Positions 35,273 to 42,546 of a stretch of 64,000 bases of DNA are shown piece by piece. A program made the translations under genes and the position numbers. Under the pieces are notes generated by a model. That model saw only the letters and a list, made by a program, of their open reading frames with translations. It searched no databases and was not told the origin of the DNA. The number at the start of each line of letters is the position of its first letter. The first letter of the stretch is position 1. The stretch comes from Vallitalea longa (lineage in GTDB: Bacteria; Bacillota; Clostridia; Lachnospirales; Vallitaleaceae), in contig NZ_BRLB01000003.1 of the NCBI RefSeq assembly GCF_027923465.1, positions 62,001 to 126,000 of the forward strand, written 5' to 3'.

Positions 35273-37171
35273 ATGTTTTCTAAGAACAGTAGATTAGGAG
35301 AAGTAATGAAGAATCCTCTTGGCGTGGACATAATAGAAATGTTACTAGGTCAAATGAACATAAATAAATTGATAGTTAATAATCTGATAAGACAAATAAA
35401 ATTGAAAAGTCTTATAAGGTTGAGTAAAGGAAAGATTGATGACAAATTCATTAATATGTTAATAGCTAAACTGAATCATTATGATAATCTGCTTCTACCT
35501 AAACAAGCTGAAGAAATTAAACCTACATGGTGGAAAGAAGCAGTTGCATATCAAATATATCCTAGAAGCTTCAAAGATAGTAATCAAGATGGTATTGGTG
35601 ACTTATGTGGAATCATAGAAAAGCTGGATTACCTACAAGAGTTGGGAATTAATCTAATTTGGCTTTCGCCAATATATGATTCGCCAAATGATGATAATGG
35701 CTATGATATCAGGGATTACAAAAAAATTATGCAAGAATTCGGTACAATGCAAGACTTTGATAGATTGCTCTTGGAAACACATAAAAGGGGTATCCGCTTG
35801 ATAATGGATTTAGTCATTAATCATACGTCAGATGAACATAAATGGTTTGTGGAGTCAAGTAAAAGTAAGGATAATCCTTATAGAGAATATTATATTTGGG
35901 AAAAAGGGAAAAACGGGAAAGAACCAAATAACTGGACATCTTTTTTCTCTGGACCAGCTTGGAATTATGACTACAAAACTAATGAATGGTCAATGCATAT
36001 TTGGTCCAAAAAACAAATGGACCTTAATTGGAATTATAAACCTATGCGTAATGATTTATATGAAATGATAAATTGGTGGCTGGATAAAGGTATAGATGGA
36101 TTTAGATTAGACGTTATTAATTTCATTTCCAAAGAATCTCAATTACCAGATGGTCACACTATGATTGAAGAGTTAATAGGTGTTTGCGGAGTTGAGAATT
36201 ATGCTTTCGGACCTCACGTACATAGTTATTTACAGGAATTGAATAAAAACACATTCAGTAATTATGATGTTGTTACAGTTGGTGAAACACCTGGTCTTGG
36301 ACTTAATACAAGCAAATATTTTACCCATGAAAGCAGAGAAGAGCTAAATATGATTTTCAATTTTGAACATATGGACAATCCAGGTAAAGATAGATTTGAT
36401 GATTACCAATATGATTTAAACATTCTAAAAAAACAATTGGTAAAATGGCAGATGGATTATGGCAATAGCTGCTGGAATAGTCTTTTCTTAGAGAATCATG
36501 ATTTTCCACGAATGATATCAAAAATAACTAATGAGTCCAAGTATTATGGTGTTGTCGGGAAATTACTAGCAACATTACTTCTCACTTTAAAAGGAACACC
36601 ATTCATTTATCAGGGGCAAGAAATAGGTATGATTAATGCGGGTTTTGATTTATTGGAAGAATATAGAGATGTGGAAAGCATCAATATGTACGATAAATTA
36701 ATAAAAAAGGGTATGACCAAAGAAGAAGCTTTAAGAAGAATAAAAATAGGTTCGAGAGATAATGCAAGAGTTCCTATGCAATGGTCATCCAACAATTTTG
36801 CAGGGTTTTCTGATGTCAATCCATGGATTGGTGTAAGTCAGAATTACAAAACAATTAATGTAAAATCTCAATTAAAAGATAACAATTCAGTGTATCATTT
36901 TTACAAGAGTTTAGTTGAATATAGGAAAGGATATAAGACCCTAGTTTATGGTGATTTTATTCCATACAAATTGAATAAGAAAAATAGATTTGCATATTAT
37001 CGTAAAGATAATGAATCAACATTTTACATTGAAATCAATTTATGTTCTGCTAAGCAAAAAAGGCTAAAAGAAATAGATCCAACAAAATTACTTTTAAGTA
37101 ACTATATTAATCATATCACAGATTTTCTAGAACCTTATGAAGTAGATATATATATGCTTAATAATCACTAG
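35273..37171 (+). CDS. GH13 alpha-glucosidase (oligo-1,6-glucosidase type) with N-terminal helical extension
   Basis: A 632-residue cytosolic glycosidase. The GH13 barrel begins at WWKEAVAYQIYPRSFKD (about 86) and contains DLVINHTSDEH, the nucleophile D280 in DGFRLDVINF, the acid/base E338 in VGETPG, and D410 in ENHDFPR, then the beta-sandwich domain. The isomaltase-like IYPRSFKDSNQDGIGD loop suggests alpha-1,4/1,6-oligosaccharides. The first about 85 residues are extra: SRLGEVMKNPLGVDIIEMLL... resembles the small helical domain found at the C-termini of some clostridial glycosidases. TTTGGAGGTG precedes the ATG. Confidence 0.9.
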   Translation: MFSKNSRLGEVMKNPLGVDIIEMLLGQMNINKLIVNNLIRQIKLKSLIRLSKGKIDDKFINMLIAKLNHYDNLLLPKQAEEIKPTWWKEAVAYQIYPRSFKDSNQDGIGDLCGIIEKLDYLQELGINLIWLSPIYDSPNDDNGYDIRDYKKIMQEFGTMQDFDRLLLETHKRGIRLIMDLVINHTSDEHKWFVESSKSKDNPYREYYIWEKGKNGKEPNNWTSFFSGPAWNYDYKTNEWSMHIWSKKQMDLNWNYKPMRNDLYEMINWWLDKGIDGFRLDVINFISKESQLPDGHTMIEELIGVCGVENYAFGPHVHSYLQELNKNTFSNYDVVTVGETPGLGLNTSKYFTHESREELNMIFNFEHMDNPGKDRFDDYQYDLNILKKQLVKWQMDYGNSCWNSLFLENHDFPRMISKITNESKYYGVVGKLLATLLLTLKGTPFIYQGQEIGMINAGFDLLEEYRDVESINMYDKLIKKGMTKEEALRRIKIGSRDNARVPMQWSSNNFAGFSDVNPWIGVSQNYKTINVKSQLKDNNSVYHFYKSLVEYRKGYKTLVYGDFIPYKLNKKNRFAYYRKDNESTFYIEINLCSAKQKRLKEIDPTKLLLSNYINHITDFLEPYEVDIYMLNNH

Positions 37172-37236
37172 TAAAAGGTTTATTAACTTTAGTGTATATA
37201 TTATTCTGGGGCTAAAGATTAAAAGGAGATATATTC

Positions 37237-37935
37237 ATGTCTTATAAAGAACATAATAAAACAAAGGATTTTGATAGGAAATCCATGTATAAGGATTATC
37301 TTTATTCAATGCAAAAAGAATTAGAATGTACTATTGAAAATGATTGTTCATTTTTACTATTACATGATGAATTCTTGATGGACTACACAAAAAAACTTAC
37401 AGAACAACATAATCATAAAGAGTTAGCTTCGTTATACGAACTTATTGGAATGCATTATAAAAATACTAACAACTTATTTTTTGATAATTATATCATATCA
37501 AATTATATGGCTATCAATCTATTAAATGTTAGCTGTTATTATTACTATGTAATGAAAAATGATTATTATAAAATTCTAGCTCAATTAGTTGTATATTCAC
37601 AAGAAAAATCTATTAAGCAGTATGAAAATATTGATAATGGGATGGCTACTGAATATGCTATGAACGTAGAATTATTAGGTGATATATTCTTATTGTCGGA
37701 CCAAGAAAAATCCGATATATATTATTCTAAAGCGAAAGAATTGTTTTCAAAGATAGATGAATGCGATCAATATTCTTGTTATAATGAATTTTGGTGTGAT
37801 TATTCTTTTATGGAAACCAGAATAGCATTAAAGGCATGTTTTGGTATTGACATTAATTTTGAAGCTTTGGGAATTAAGAGAATTCAACAGAAGAAGGAAA
37901 TATATGATTTAATACATAATGAGAAAATACTTTAA
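37237..37935 (+). CDS. hypothetical helical protein
   Basis: A 232-residue, mostly alpha-helical soluble protein without signal peptide. Repeated short helices (ELASLYELIGMHYKNTNN, YYKILAQLVVYSQEKSIKQYE, ELLGDIFLLSDQEKSDIYYSKAKELF) give the appearance of degenerate TPR-like pairs, which is weak inference. I do not recognise the family. AAAGGAG is 9 nt upstream of the ATG. It is the last gene before the tailocin locus. Confidence 0.55.
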   Translation: MSYKEHNKTKDFDRKSMYKDYLYSMQKELECTIENDCSFLLLHDEFLMDYTKKLTEQHNHKELASLYELIGMHYKNTNNLFFDNYIISNYMAINLLNVSCYYYYVMKNDYYKILAQLVVYSQEKSIKQYENIDNGMATEYAMNVELLGDIFLLSDQEKSDIYYSKAKELFSKIDECDQYSCYNEFWCDYSFMETRIALKACFGIDINFEALGIKRIQQKKEIYDLIHNEKIL

Positions 37936-37943
37936 TACTGTAA

Positions 37944-37993
37944 AACCTTTTAATTAGCTTACCTGCATAGAATATTGAAATGGGAAAGTTGAG
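37944..37993 (+). repeat. MITE-like element fragment, copy 2
   Basis: AACCTTTTAATTAGCTTACC, TGCATAGAATATTGAA and TGGGAAAGTTGAG match, almost base for base, the reverse complement of the left arm of the intact element at 59561-59712. Only one arm remains. It lies just outside the left end of the tailocin locus. Confidence 0.7.
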
Positions 37994-38033
37994 TAAATAG
38001 GATTTTCCAATTTTGTTTATCATTGACGATATA

Positions 38034-38076
38034 AGAACCTTCTAGATGTTTTTAATCCAAAAGGTTCTATTTGTTT
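38034..38076. terminator. hairpin downstream of the tailocin repressor gene
   Basis: AGAACCTT (38034-38041) and AAGGTTCT (38061-38068) form an 8 bp stem with T-rich DNA following on the plus strand. It separates the hypothetical gene from the convergent repressor gene. Confidence 0.55.
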
Positions 38077-38100
38077 TTGAAATTAATTCTTTAATAAATG

Positions 38101-38469
38101 CTATATATCCTTATCCAATTTATCAATAACACTCTTCCAAAATCCAAGCAATGTTTTCTTAGAATCATTATCCAATTTTAGGAACTCTATAATAAATGCT
38201 TTATCCAGGTCAGTAGCATCTTGAGTATAATAACCTAAGTCATAGAAAAAATCATCTTCTTTAAACATTTCATTTTGACCAGTTTTCAACCATTCTTCAT
38301 TTACATTAAATTCTCTAGAAATAAGTTTTATATTTTTATCTGTTAAATTAGCTCTATTATTTTCTATATCGGAATATCCACCTTGCGACATTTCAATTCT
38401 GCTAGAAAATTCTTTTTGTGAGAGGTTAAGCTCTTTTCGTAACAATTTCAATCTTTCATTAGATGTCAA
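38101..38469 (-). CDS. XRE-family (Cro/CI-like) repressor of the tailocin locus
   Basis: A 122-residue regulator. The N-terminal helix-turn-helix (about 6-60; RLKLLRKELNLSQKEFSSRIEMSQGGYSDIENNRANLTDKNIKLISREFNVNEEWL) is classical for phage repressors; the C-terminal helical part lacks the Ser/Lys autoprotease of LexA-type repressors. The start is TTG 8 nt behind GGAGGTG on the minus strand. It is divergent from the activator gene at 38657, with repeated ATCGTT operators in between, as in PBSX (Xre). Confidence 0.88.
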   Translation of the reverse strand: MTSNERLKLLRKELNLSQKEFSSRIEMSQGGYSDIENNRANLTDKNIKLISREFNVNEEWLKTGQNEMFKEDDFFYDLGYYTQDATDLDKAFIIEFLKLDNDSKKTLLGFWKSVIDKLDKDI

Positions 38470-38505
38470 TATAATCACCTCCAGAACTATAATAACATAA
38501 AAAAT

Positions 38506-38577
38506 AACGATATGCTATATTTTTTAATAGACATTAAAAGAATATCGTTTGACATTAAAAGATAATCGTTATATAAT
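38506..38577 (+). promoter_or_regulatory. divergent control region: consensus promoter and three ATCGTT operators
   Basis: TTGACA (38549-38554), exactly 17 bp, TATAAT (38572-38577): a perfect sigma-A promoter. Operator half-sites: AACGATAT (38506-38513, reverse), ATATCGTT (38542-38549) and AATCGTT (38564-38570). GACATTAAAAGA is directly repeated ahead of the last two. One overlaps the -35 box and one lies in the spacer, so the repressor at 38101 can shut this promoter. Confidence 0.8.
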
Positions 38578-38656
38578 GAATTCAAATAATATGTAATCAG
38601 AGAAACATATTATTATAACTACAGAAATCGATAGGAAAATTAAAGAGGTGTTTAGT

Positions 38657-39181
38657 ATGGATACAAAAGAAAATATCATGACAGAAATAGAACAAGCAGC
38701 CATAATGGCAGCAGATCAAGCAATCAAAAAATATACTATGCAGGAAATGAAAAAGAAAAAAGATTATCGTTTTAGAAATACAAAATTATTACTCAAGAAC
38801 TATAATTCATTAAAAGCGCATCTTCAAAATGCAAAAGATGACATTAACGAAATCAGTGATATCATTAATGATGATAATATTGAAATAAGTAGAAGGGATG
38901 AACTATACATAAAATCCATTAGACAATCTAAATTTCGAACATTAATAATGTTAGCACATATTGATACGGCTATGTCACAGTTAAAGAAAAAAATGAGAAC
39001 TAAAGATCAATATGACAAATATAGGGCTGTTGAAGAGATATATATGAAAAACAAGACATATGAAAGAACAGCAGAAGAACTCAATTGTGGAAATGCAACA
39101 GTCAGAAGATGGGAAAAAGAAGCAACCAATGAATTGAGCATATTATTATTCGGTGTTGATGGCATGAAAATAGACTTGTGA
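38657..39181 (+). CDS. phage-type transcriptional activator (ArpU/RinA/Xpf-like)
   Basis: A 174-residue protein with basic helical N-terminal and middle parts and a C-terminal helix-turn-helix (YRAVEEIYMKNKTYERTAEELNCGNATVRRWEKEATNEL) similar to sigma-70 region 4. Such proteins switch on late or structural genes of phages and of PBSX-like particles. The operon behind it starts with a good -10 box (39521) but lacks a -35, which fits activator dependence. ATG 38657 follows AAAGAGGTG. Confidence 0.8.
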   Translation: MDTKENIMTEIEQAAIMAADQAIKKYTMQEMKKKKDYRFRNTKLLLKNYNSLKAHLQNAKDDINEISDIINDDNIEISRRDELYIKSIRQSKFRTLIMLAHIDTAMSQLKKKMRTKDQYDKYRAVEEIYMKNKTYERTAEELNCGNATVRRWEKEATNELSILLFGVDGMKIDL

Positions 39182-39266
39182 TAATAACATGAGAAAAAGA
39201 TGATATTTTAATGATAAACATAACGTGATAATATGTTATTAGTAAAAAATATAGCAAAGGAAAAAT

Positions 39267-39290
39267 AAGAGCCTAAACAGCTCTTTTTTG
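39267..39290 (+). terminator. terminator behind the activator gene
   Basis: AAGAGC (39267-39272) and GCTCTT (39280-39285) with a 7 nt loop and a T-run following. Confidence 0.8.
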
Positions 39291-39322
39291 TTTCTTATCC
39301 ATTATTATATTTTTTATAGAAA

Positions 39323-39398
39323 ATGATTAAAGCTATAAGCATCCCCAAAATTCATATGATATCAATCATTATAAAATCATGTTGATAGCTTTAATCAT
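39323..39398 (+). other. large inverted repeat upstream of the tail operon
   Basis: ATGATTAAAGCTAT (39323-39336) and ATAGCTTTAATCAT (39385-39398) are exact 14 bp complements around about 48 nt; an inner ATCAA/TTGAT pair (39361-39365, 39382-39386) competes with the outer stem. It lies between the terminator and the tail operon promoter. It could be an activator-binding dyad, an RNA structure or a remnant of a mobile element. Confidence 0.5.
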
Positions 39399-39520
39399 GA
39401 AAGCTGCTAAATGTTACTTATAAAATGTTTTTAATCTGAAATTCAAAGATAATTTACTGGATAAAATCATTTTGAAAATAAGGTATTCAAACATTAAGGT
39501 AGCTATAAAAAGAACAACAA

Positions 39521-39526
39521 TATAAT
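39521..39526 (+). promoter_or_regulatory. -10 box of the presumed activator-dependent tail operon promoter
   Basis: A perfect TATAAT 49 bp ahead of the first structural gene, with no -35 hexamer 16-18 bp upstream. This fits a promoter needing the activator at 38657. Confidence 0.45.
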
Positions 39527-39574
39527 GAAAGGAGTGGTTGAAAATTAAATCAGTAACTCTAAGGGGGTTATTAC

Positions 39575-39991
39575 ATGATTACAAAAGATGTAATTGAAAA
39601 ATTAAAATCTTCATATCCTGATATTCCAATATATCTTGAAGAATCCACACAGAAATTTGAAGCACCTTGTTTCTATGTGAAACTTCTCGACAGCACTCAG
39701 AATCAGTTGATAAGCAATAGATATATCAGGAAGAATAGCTATGAATTACTTTATTATTCTATAAATACAGAAGAGTGTGAAGTAGTAGCTAATGATTTAT
39801 ATGAAAAGATGGAGTTCTTATTTGATATCAAGGCAAAAGGCAGAAATATGCATTATAAAATTGATAATAAGGTACTTCATTTTTTTGTTGAGTACAAAAT
39901 CAGGTTAATAAAAGAATGTGAAGAAATGCCAAAATTACAAAATATGGAGGTGAATGAATATGGCAGGGAAAACAACCACCAGGAAATATAA
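39575..39991 (+). CDS. tail terminator/completion-like protein
   Basis: A 138-residue protein in the position of the tail terminator (before sheath and tube). ITKDVIEKLKSSYPDIPIYLEESTQKFEAPCFYVKLL and the following NSYELLYYS, DLYEKMEFLFDI are typical of the DUF6838-like family in clostridial PBSX-type loci, which by position caps the tail end. AAGGGGG precedes the ATG. Its 3' end overlaps the next small gene by 32 bp. Confidence 0.7.
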   Translation: MITKDVIEKLKSSYPDIPIYLEESTQKFEAPCFYVKLLDSTQNQLISNRYIRKNSYELLYYSINTEECEVVANDLYEKMEFLFDIKAKGRNMHYKIDNKVLHFFVEYKIRLIKECEEMPKLQNMEVNEYGRENNHQEI

Positions 39992-40130
39992 AAAAGATCA
40001 AATACTAAGAAGTAACCAATTTACAGTTACAGATAAGTATTTGATAGAAGCAATTTTGGAAGATAAAGATTATTCATTAGAGCAAGTCAAAAGCCTATTA
40101 GAAAAAGAAAAGAAAAGGAGTGTTAAATAA
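39960..40130 (+). CDS. small tail-locus protein
   Basis: A 56-residue basic protein (GKTTTRKYKKDQILRSNQF... ending SLLEKEKKRSVK). It overlaps the preceding gene by 32 bp, and its stop shares bases with the sheath start (TAATG). GGAGGTGA precedes the ATG. A small protein in this place, just before the sheath, is common in PBSX/diffocin loci; function unknown. Confidence 0.75.
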   Translation: MAGKTTTRKYKKDQILRSNQFTVTDKYLIEAILEDKDYSLEQVKSLLEKEKKRSVK

Positions 40131-41446
40131 TGGCAGGAGGATCATGGACAACACAAAACAAGGTAAGACCAGGAGCATATATCAATTTTGAATCAAATAC
40201 AGGTTCATTTGGAACTATGGGAGACAGAGGTATAGTGACTATGCCTATGGTAATGAGTTGGGGAGCTAAAAAACAAGTAATGGAATTAGAACCAACAAAT
40301 AATTTTCAAGAAATACTAGGATACAGTTTACTAGATGATGAATTACTACTTATAAAAGAAGCTTTCAAATGTGCAAGTAAGATTCTGCTATATCGTGTTA
40401 ATGGCGGTTCAAAAGCTACTAAAACAGTTGAAAATCTAACAGCTACTGCAAAATATGAAGGTGTAAGAGGTAACGATATCACAGTAAGAATATCTGAGGA
40501 TATTAATGCAAAAGGAGAATTTATTGTTACTACATATCTTGATAAATCAGTAGTATACGAACAAACAGCTTCAAGTATTGACAGTTTGAAATCCAATCCA
40601 TACGTTGATTTTACAGGAACAGGAGCATTGTCAGAAAGTGCTGGTATCGTTCTAGAAGGTGGAAGTGATACAACTCCAGTAACACAAGATTATATGGATT
40701 ATTTTACTGCTATAGAAGTATTCGACTTCAATACAATGGCGTTACCAGTTGATGATGATACTATCAAATCAACTGCGGTATCTTTTATCAAGAGACTAAG
40801 AAATGATGAAGGCAAGAAAATACAAGCTGTACTTTCTGATTATACATCAGCAGATTACGAAGGAATAATATCAGTTAAAAATGGTGTCAAACTTGCAGAT
40901 GGAACTGTAATTGATAAAGTGAAAGCCACTGCATATGTTGCTGGTATAACAGCCGGAGCTGACGTTAATGTTTCTAATACTTATAAATCATATGCTGGAG
41001 CTGTGGATGTAGATACCAAATATACCAATTCACAAATTGTCAAAGCACTGAATGCAGGAGAGATAGTGTTCGTAGCCAATGGAGAAAAAGTTGTTATAGA
41101 ACAGGATATCAATACACTTACATCATTCTCATCTGAAAAAGACAAGAGTTTCAGAAAAAATAGAGTAATAAGAGTTCTTGATTCTATAGCCAATGATATT
41201 CAGAAGATATTCAGTAACTATTATATCGGTAAAGTGACTAATGACGATGATGGAAGAAACCTATTCAAATCAGAGGTTGTCAATTACATGAAAACTTTAC
41301 AGGGAATCAATGCAATACAGAATTTCAATTCAGATAAAGACATAATTGTACAAGCTGCAAACGAGAAAGATTCTATCATTGTTGATGCTTATATACAGCC
41401 AACAGATAGTATGGAAAAATTATATATGAAAGTTACATTAAACTAG
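40130..41446 (+). CDS. contractile tail sheath protein (XkdK-like)
   Basis: A 438-residue protein beginning with GGSWTTQNKVRPGAYINFES and containing FEAFK-type sheath segments (EAFKCASKILLYRVNGG, YEGVRGNDITVRI) and a C-terminal domain ending ...DAYIQPTDSMEKLYMKVTLN, all typical of the Myoviridae/PBSX XkdK sheath. It polymerises around the tube and contracts on target contact. AAAAGGAG precedes the start. The tube gene follows 11 bp later. Confidence 0.95.
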   Translation: MAGGSWTTQNKVRPGAYINFESNTGSFGTMGDRGIVTMPMVMSWGAKKQVMELEPTNNFQEILGYSLLDDELLLIKEAFKCASKILLYRVNGGSKATKTVENLTATAKYEGVRGNDITVRISEDINAKGEFIVTTYLDKSVVYEQTASSIDSLKSNPYVDFTGTGALSESAGIVLEGGSDTTPVTQDYMDYFTAIEVFDFNTMALPVDDDTIKSTAVSFIKRLRNDEGKKIQAVLSDYTSADYEGIISVKNGVKLADGTVIDKVKATAYVAGITAGADVNVSNTYKSYAGAVDVDTKYTNSQIVKALNAGEIVFVANGEKVVIEQDINTLTSFSSEKDKSFRKNRVIRVLDSIANDIQKIFSNYYIGKVTNDDDGRNLFKSEVVNYMKTLQGINAIQNFNSDKDIIVQAANEKDSIIVDAYIQPTDSMEKLYMKVTLN

Positions 41447-41457
41447 GAGGATGAACT

Positions 41458-41922
41458 ATGGGATATTTAAGAGCAAGTGATACAATTAGCGGTCAGGAAG
41501 CAAGGGCATATATAAAAATTGATGGTCATACGGAAGAAATGTTCTACGCTAAAAATTTTAAAGCAACTGCAGAAAAAAGTAAAACTGAACTTAAGACATT
41601 AGGTAAAAGAGGCGTCCAAAACAAAGCGATAGGATGGAAGGGTTCAGGTAGCATGACAATATATTATGCTACAACTAAATTTAGAGATATGATGTATGAT
41701 TACATCCAAAAAGGTAAAGATTTATATTTTGATATTCTAGTTGTTAATGAAGATCCTATGTCTTCTTTGGGAAAGCAATCTATAGTAATAAAGAATGTTA
41801 ATCTAAATAGTGTGATACTAGCACAATTTGATGTGGATGCAGAAATTCTAGAAGAAGATATGGAATTCACTTTTGATGATGTAGAAATAGTAAATAGATT
41901 CAATGAACCTAAATTAGGATAA
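41458..41922 (+). CDS. tail tube protein (XkdM-like)
   Basis: A 154-residue protein (RASDTISGQEARAYIKIDG ... GKRGVQNKAIGWKGSGSMTIYY ... DFDDVEIVNRF near the end) of the XkdM core tail family; the length and the beta-rich sequence are usual. It forms the inner tube that is driven through the target envelope. AGGAGG precedes the ATG. Confidence 0.95.
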   Translation: MGYLRASDTISGQEARAYIKIDGHTEEMFYAKNFKATAEKSKTELKTLGKRGVQNKAIGWKGSGSMTIYYATTKFRDMMYDYIQKGKDLYFDILVVNEDPMSSLGKQSIVIKNVNLNSVILAQFDVDAEILEEDMEFTFDDVEIVNRFNEPKLG

Positions 41923-41938
41923 GAAGGAGGAATGTAAA

Positions 41939-42361
41939 ATGAGTAATTTACAAGCTTTTTTTGCACAAAATGTAGATCAGACTATAACAATAAAACAAGT
42001 TATCTCCACTAGATTCAAAGATGAAGAGGGTAATCCAATTCCTTTTGAATTTCAAGCTATCAGTAGAGAAAGAGAAAAAGAAATCAGAAAATCATGTACC
42101 AAAAAAGAAAGAGATAGAAAAAGAGGTATGAAAACCATAATAGACGAAGATTCATTTATTGATAAATTCGTTGCAGCATGTACCGTATTTCCTAATCTAA
42201 AAGATTCTGATTTACAAAAAAGTTATGGTGTTATGGGCGAAGTAGATTTGTTAAAAGCTATGCTACTTCCAGGAGAATTCACTGAAGCATTATTGGTGGC
42301 TCAAGAAGTAAATGGCTACGATAAAGATATGAATGACCTGGTGGAAGAAGCAAAAAACTAA
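41939..42361 (+). CDS. tail assembly chaperone, short (zero-frame) form (XkdN-like)
   Basis: A 140-residue protein located between tube and tape measure, the place of the lambda gpG equivalent. It contains a positively charged centre (SREREKEIRKSCTKKERDRK) and ends EEAKN at a slippery A-AAA-AAC heptamer directly before the TAA. The protein coats the tape measure during assembly. The -1 product continues into the frame 42358-42540. GAAGGAGG precedes the ATG. Confidence 0.92.
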   Translation: MSNLQAFFAQNVDQTITIKQVISTRFKDEEGNPIPFEFQAISREREKEIRKSCTKKERDRKRGMKTIIDEDSFIDKFVAACTVFPNLKDSDLQKSYGVMGEVDLLKAMLLPGEFTEALLVAQEVNGYDKDMNDLVEEAKN

Positions 42362-42404
42362 TTAATGAAGGGGATAGTGAGGCTAATTATGCTCATTATG
42401 CCCT
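42352..42404 (+). promoter_or_regulatory. programmed -1 ribosomal frameshift signal
   Basis: The slippery heptamer A-AAA-AAC (42352-42358) is in the right register, directly before the zero-frame TAA (42359-42361). After 10 nt follows a 13 bp stem, AGGGGATAGTGAG (42369-42381) with CTCATTATGCCCT (42392-42404), with one mismatch and one G-T pair. This is the canonical layout of the gpG/gpGT frameshift of tailed phages. Confidence 0.9.
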
Positions 42405-42540
42405 TCACAAGTTAAGAATACTGCCAAGACAATTTGTAGAAATGGATAGATACGAAAAAGCATATGTAATGGCAAGTATTGATATTCATGTACGAAATGA
42501 GAAAAGAGCACAGAAAAAAGCTGAAAGGAAAGGTAGGTGA
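42358..42540 (+). CDS. C-terminal extension of the tail assembly chaperone (frameshift product)
   Basis: A 60-codon open frame reached by the -1 shift (C42358 read twice): LINEGDSEANYAHYALHKLR, then ILPRQFVEMDRYEKAYVMAS and a basic helical end. It has no start codon or ribosome binding site of its own, ends 6 nt before the tape measure start and corresponds to the T part of lambda gpGT. The fused product would have about 200 residues. It bridges chaperone and tape measure during assembly. Confidence 0.88.
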   Translation, partial: LINEGDSEANYAHYALHKLRILPRQFVEMDRYEKAYVMASIDIHVRNEKRAQKKAERKGR

Positions 42541-42546
42541 TAACAT

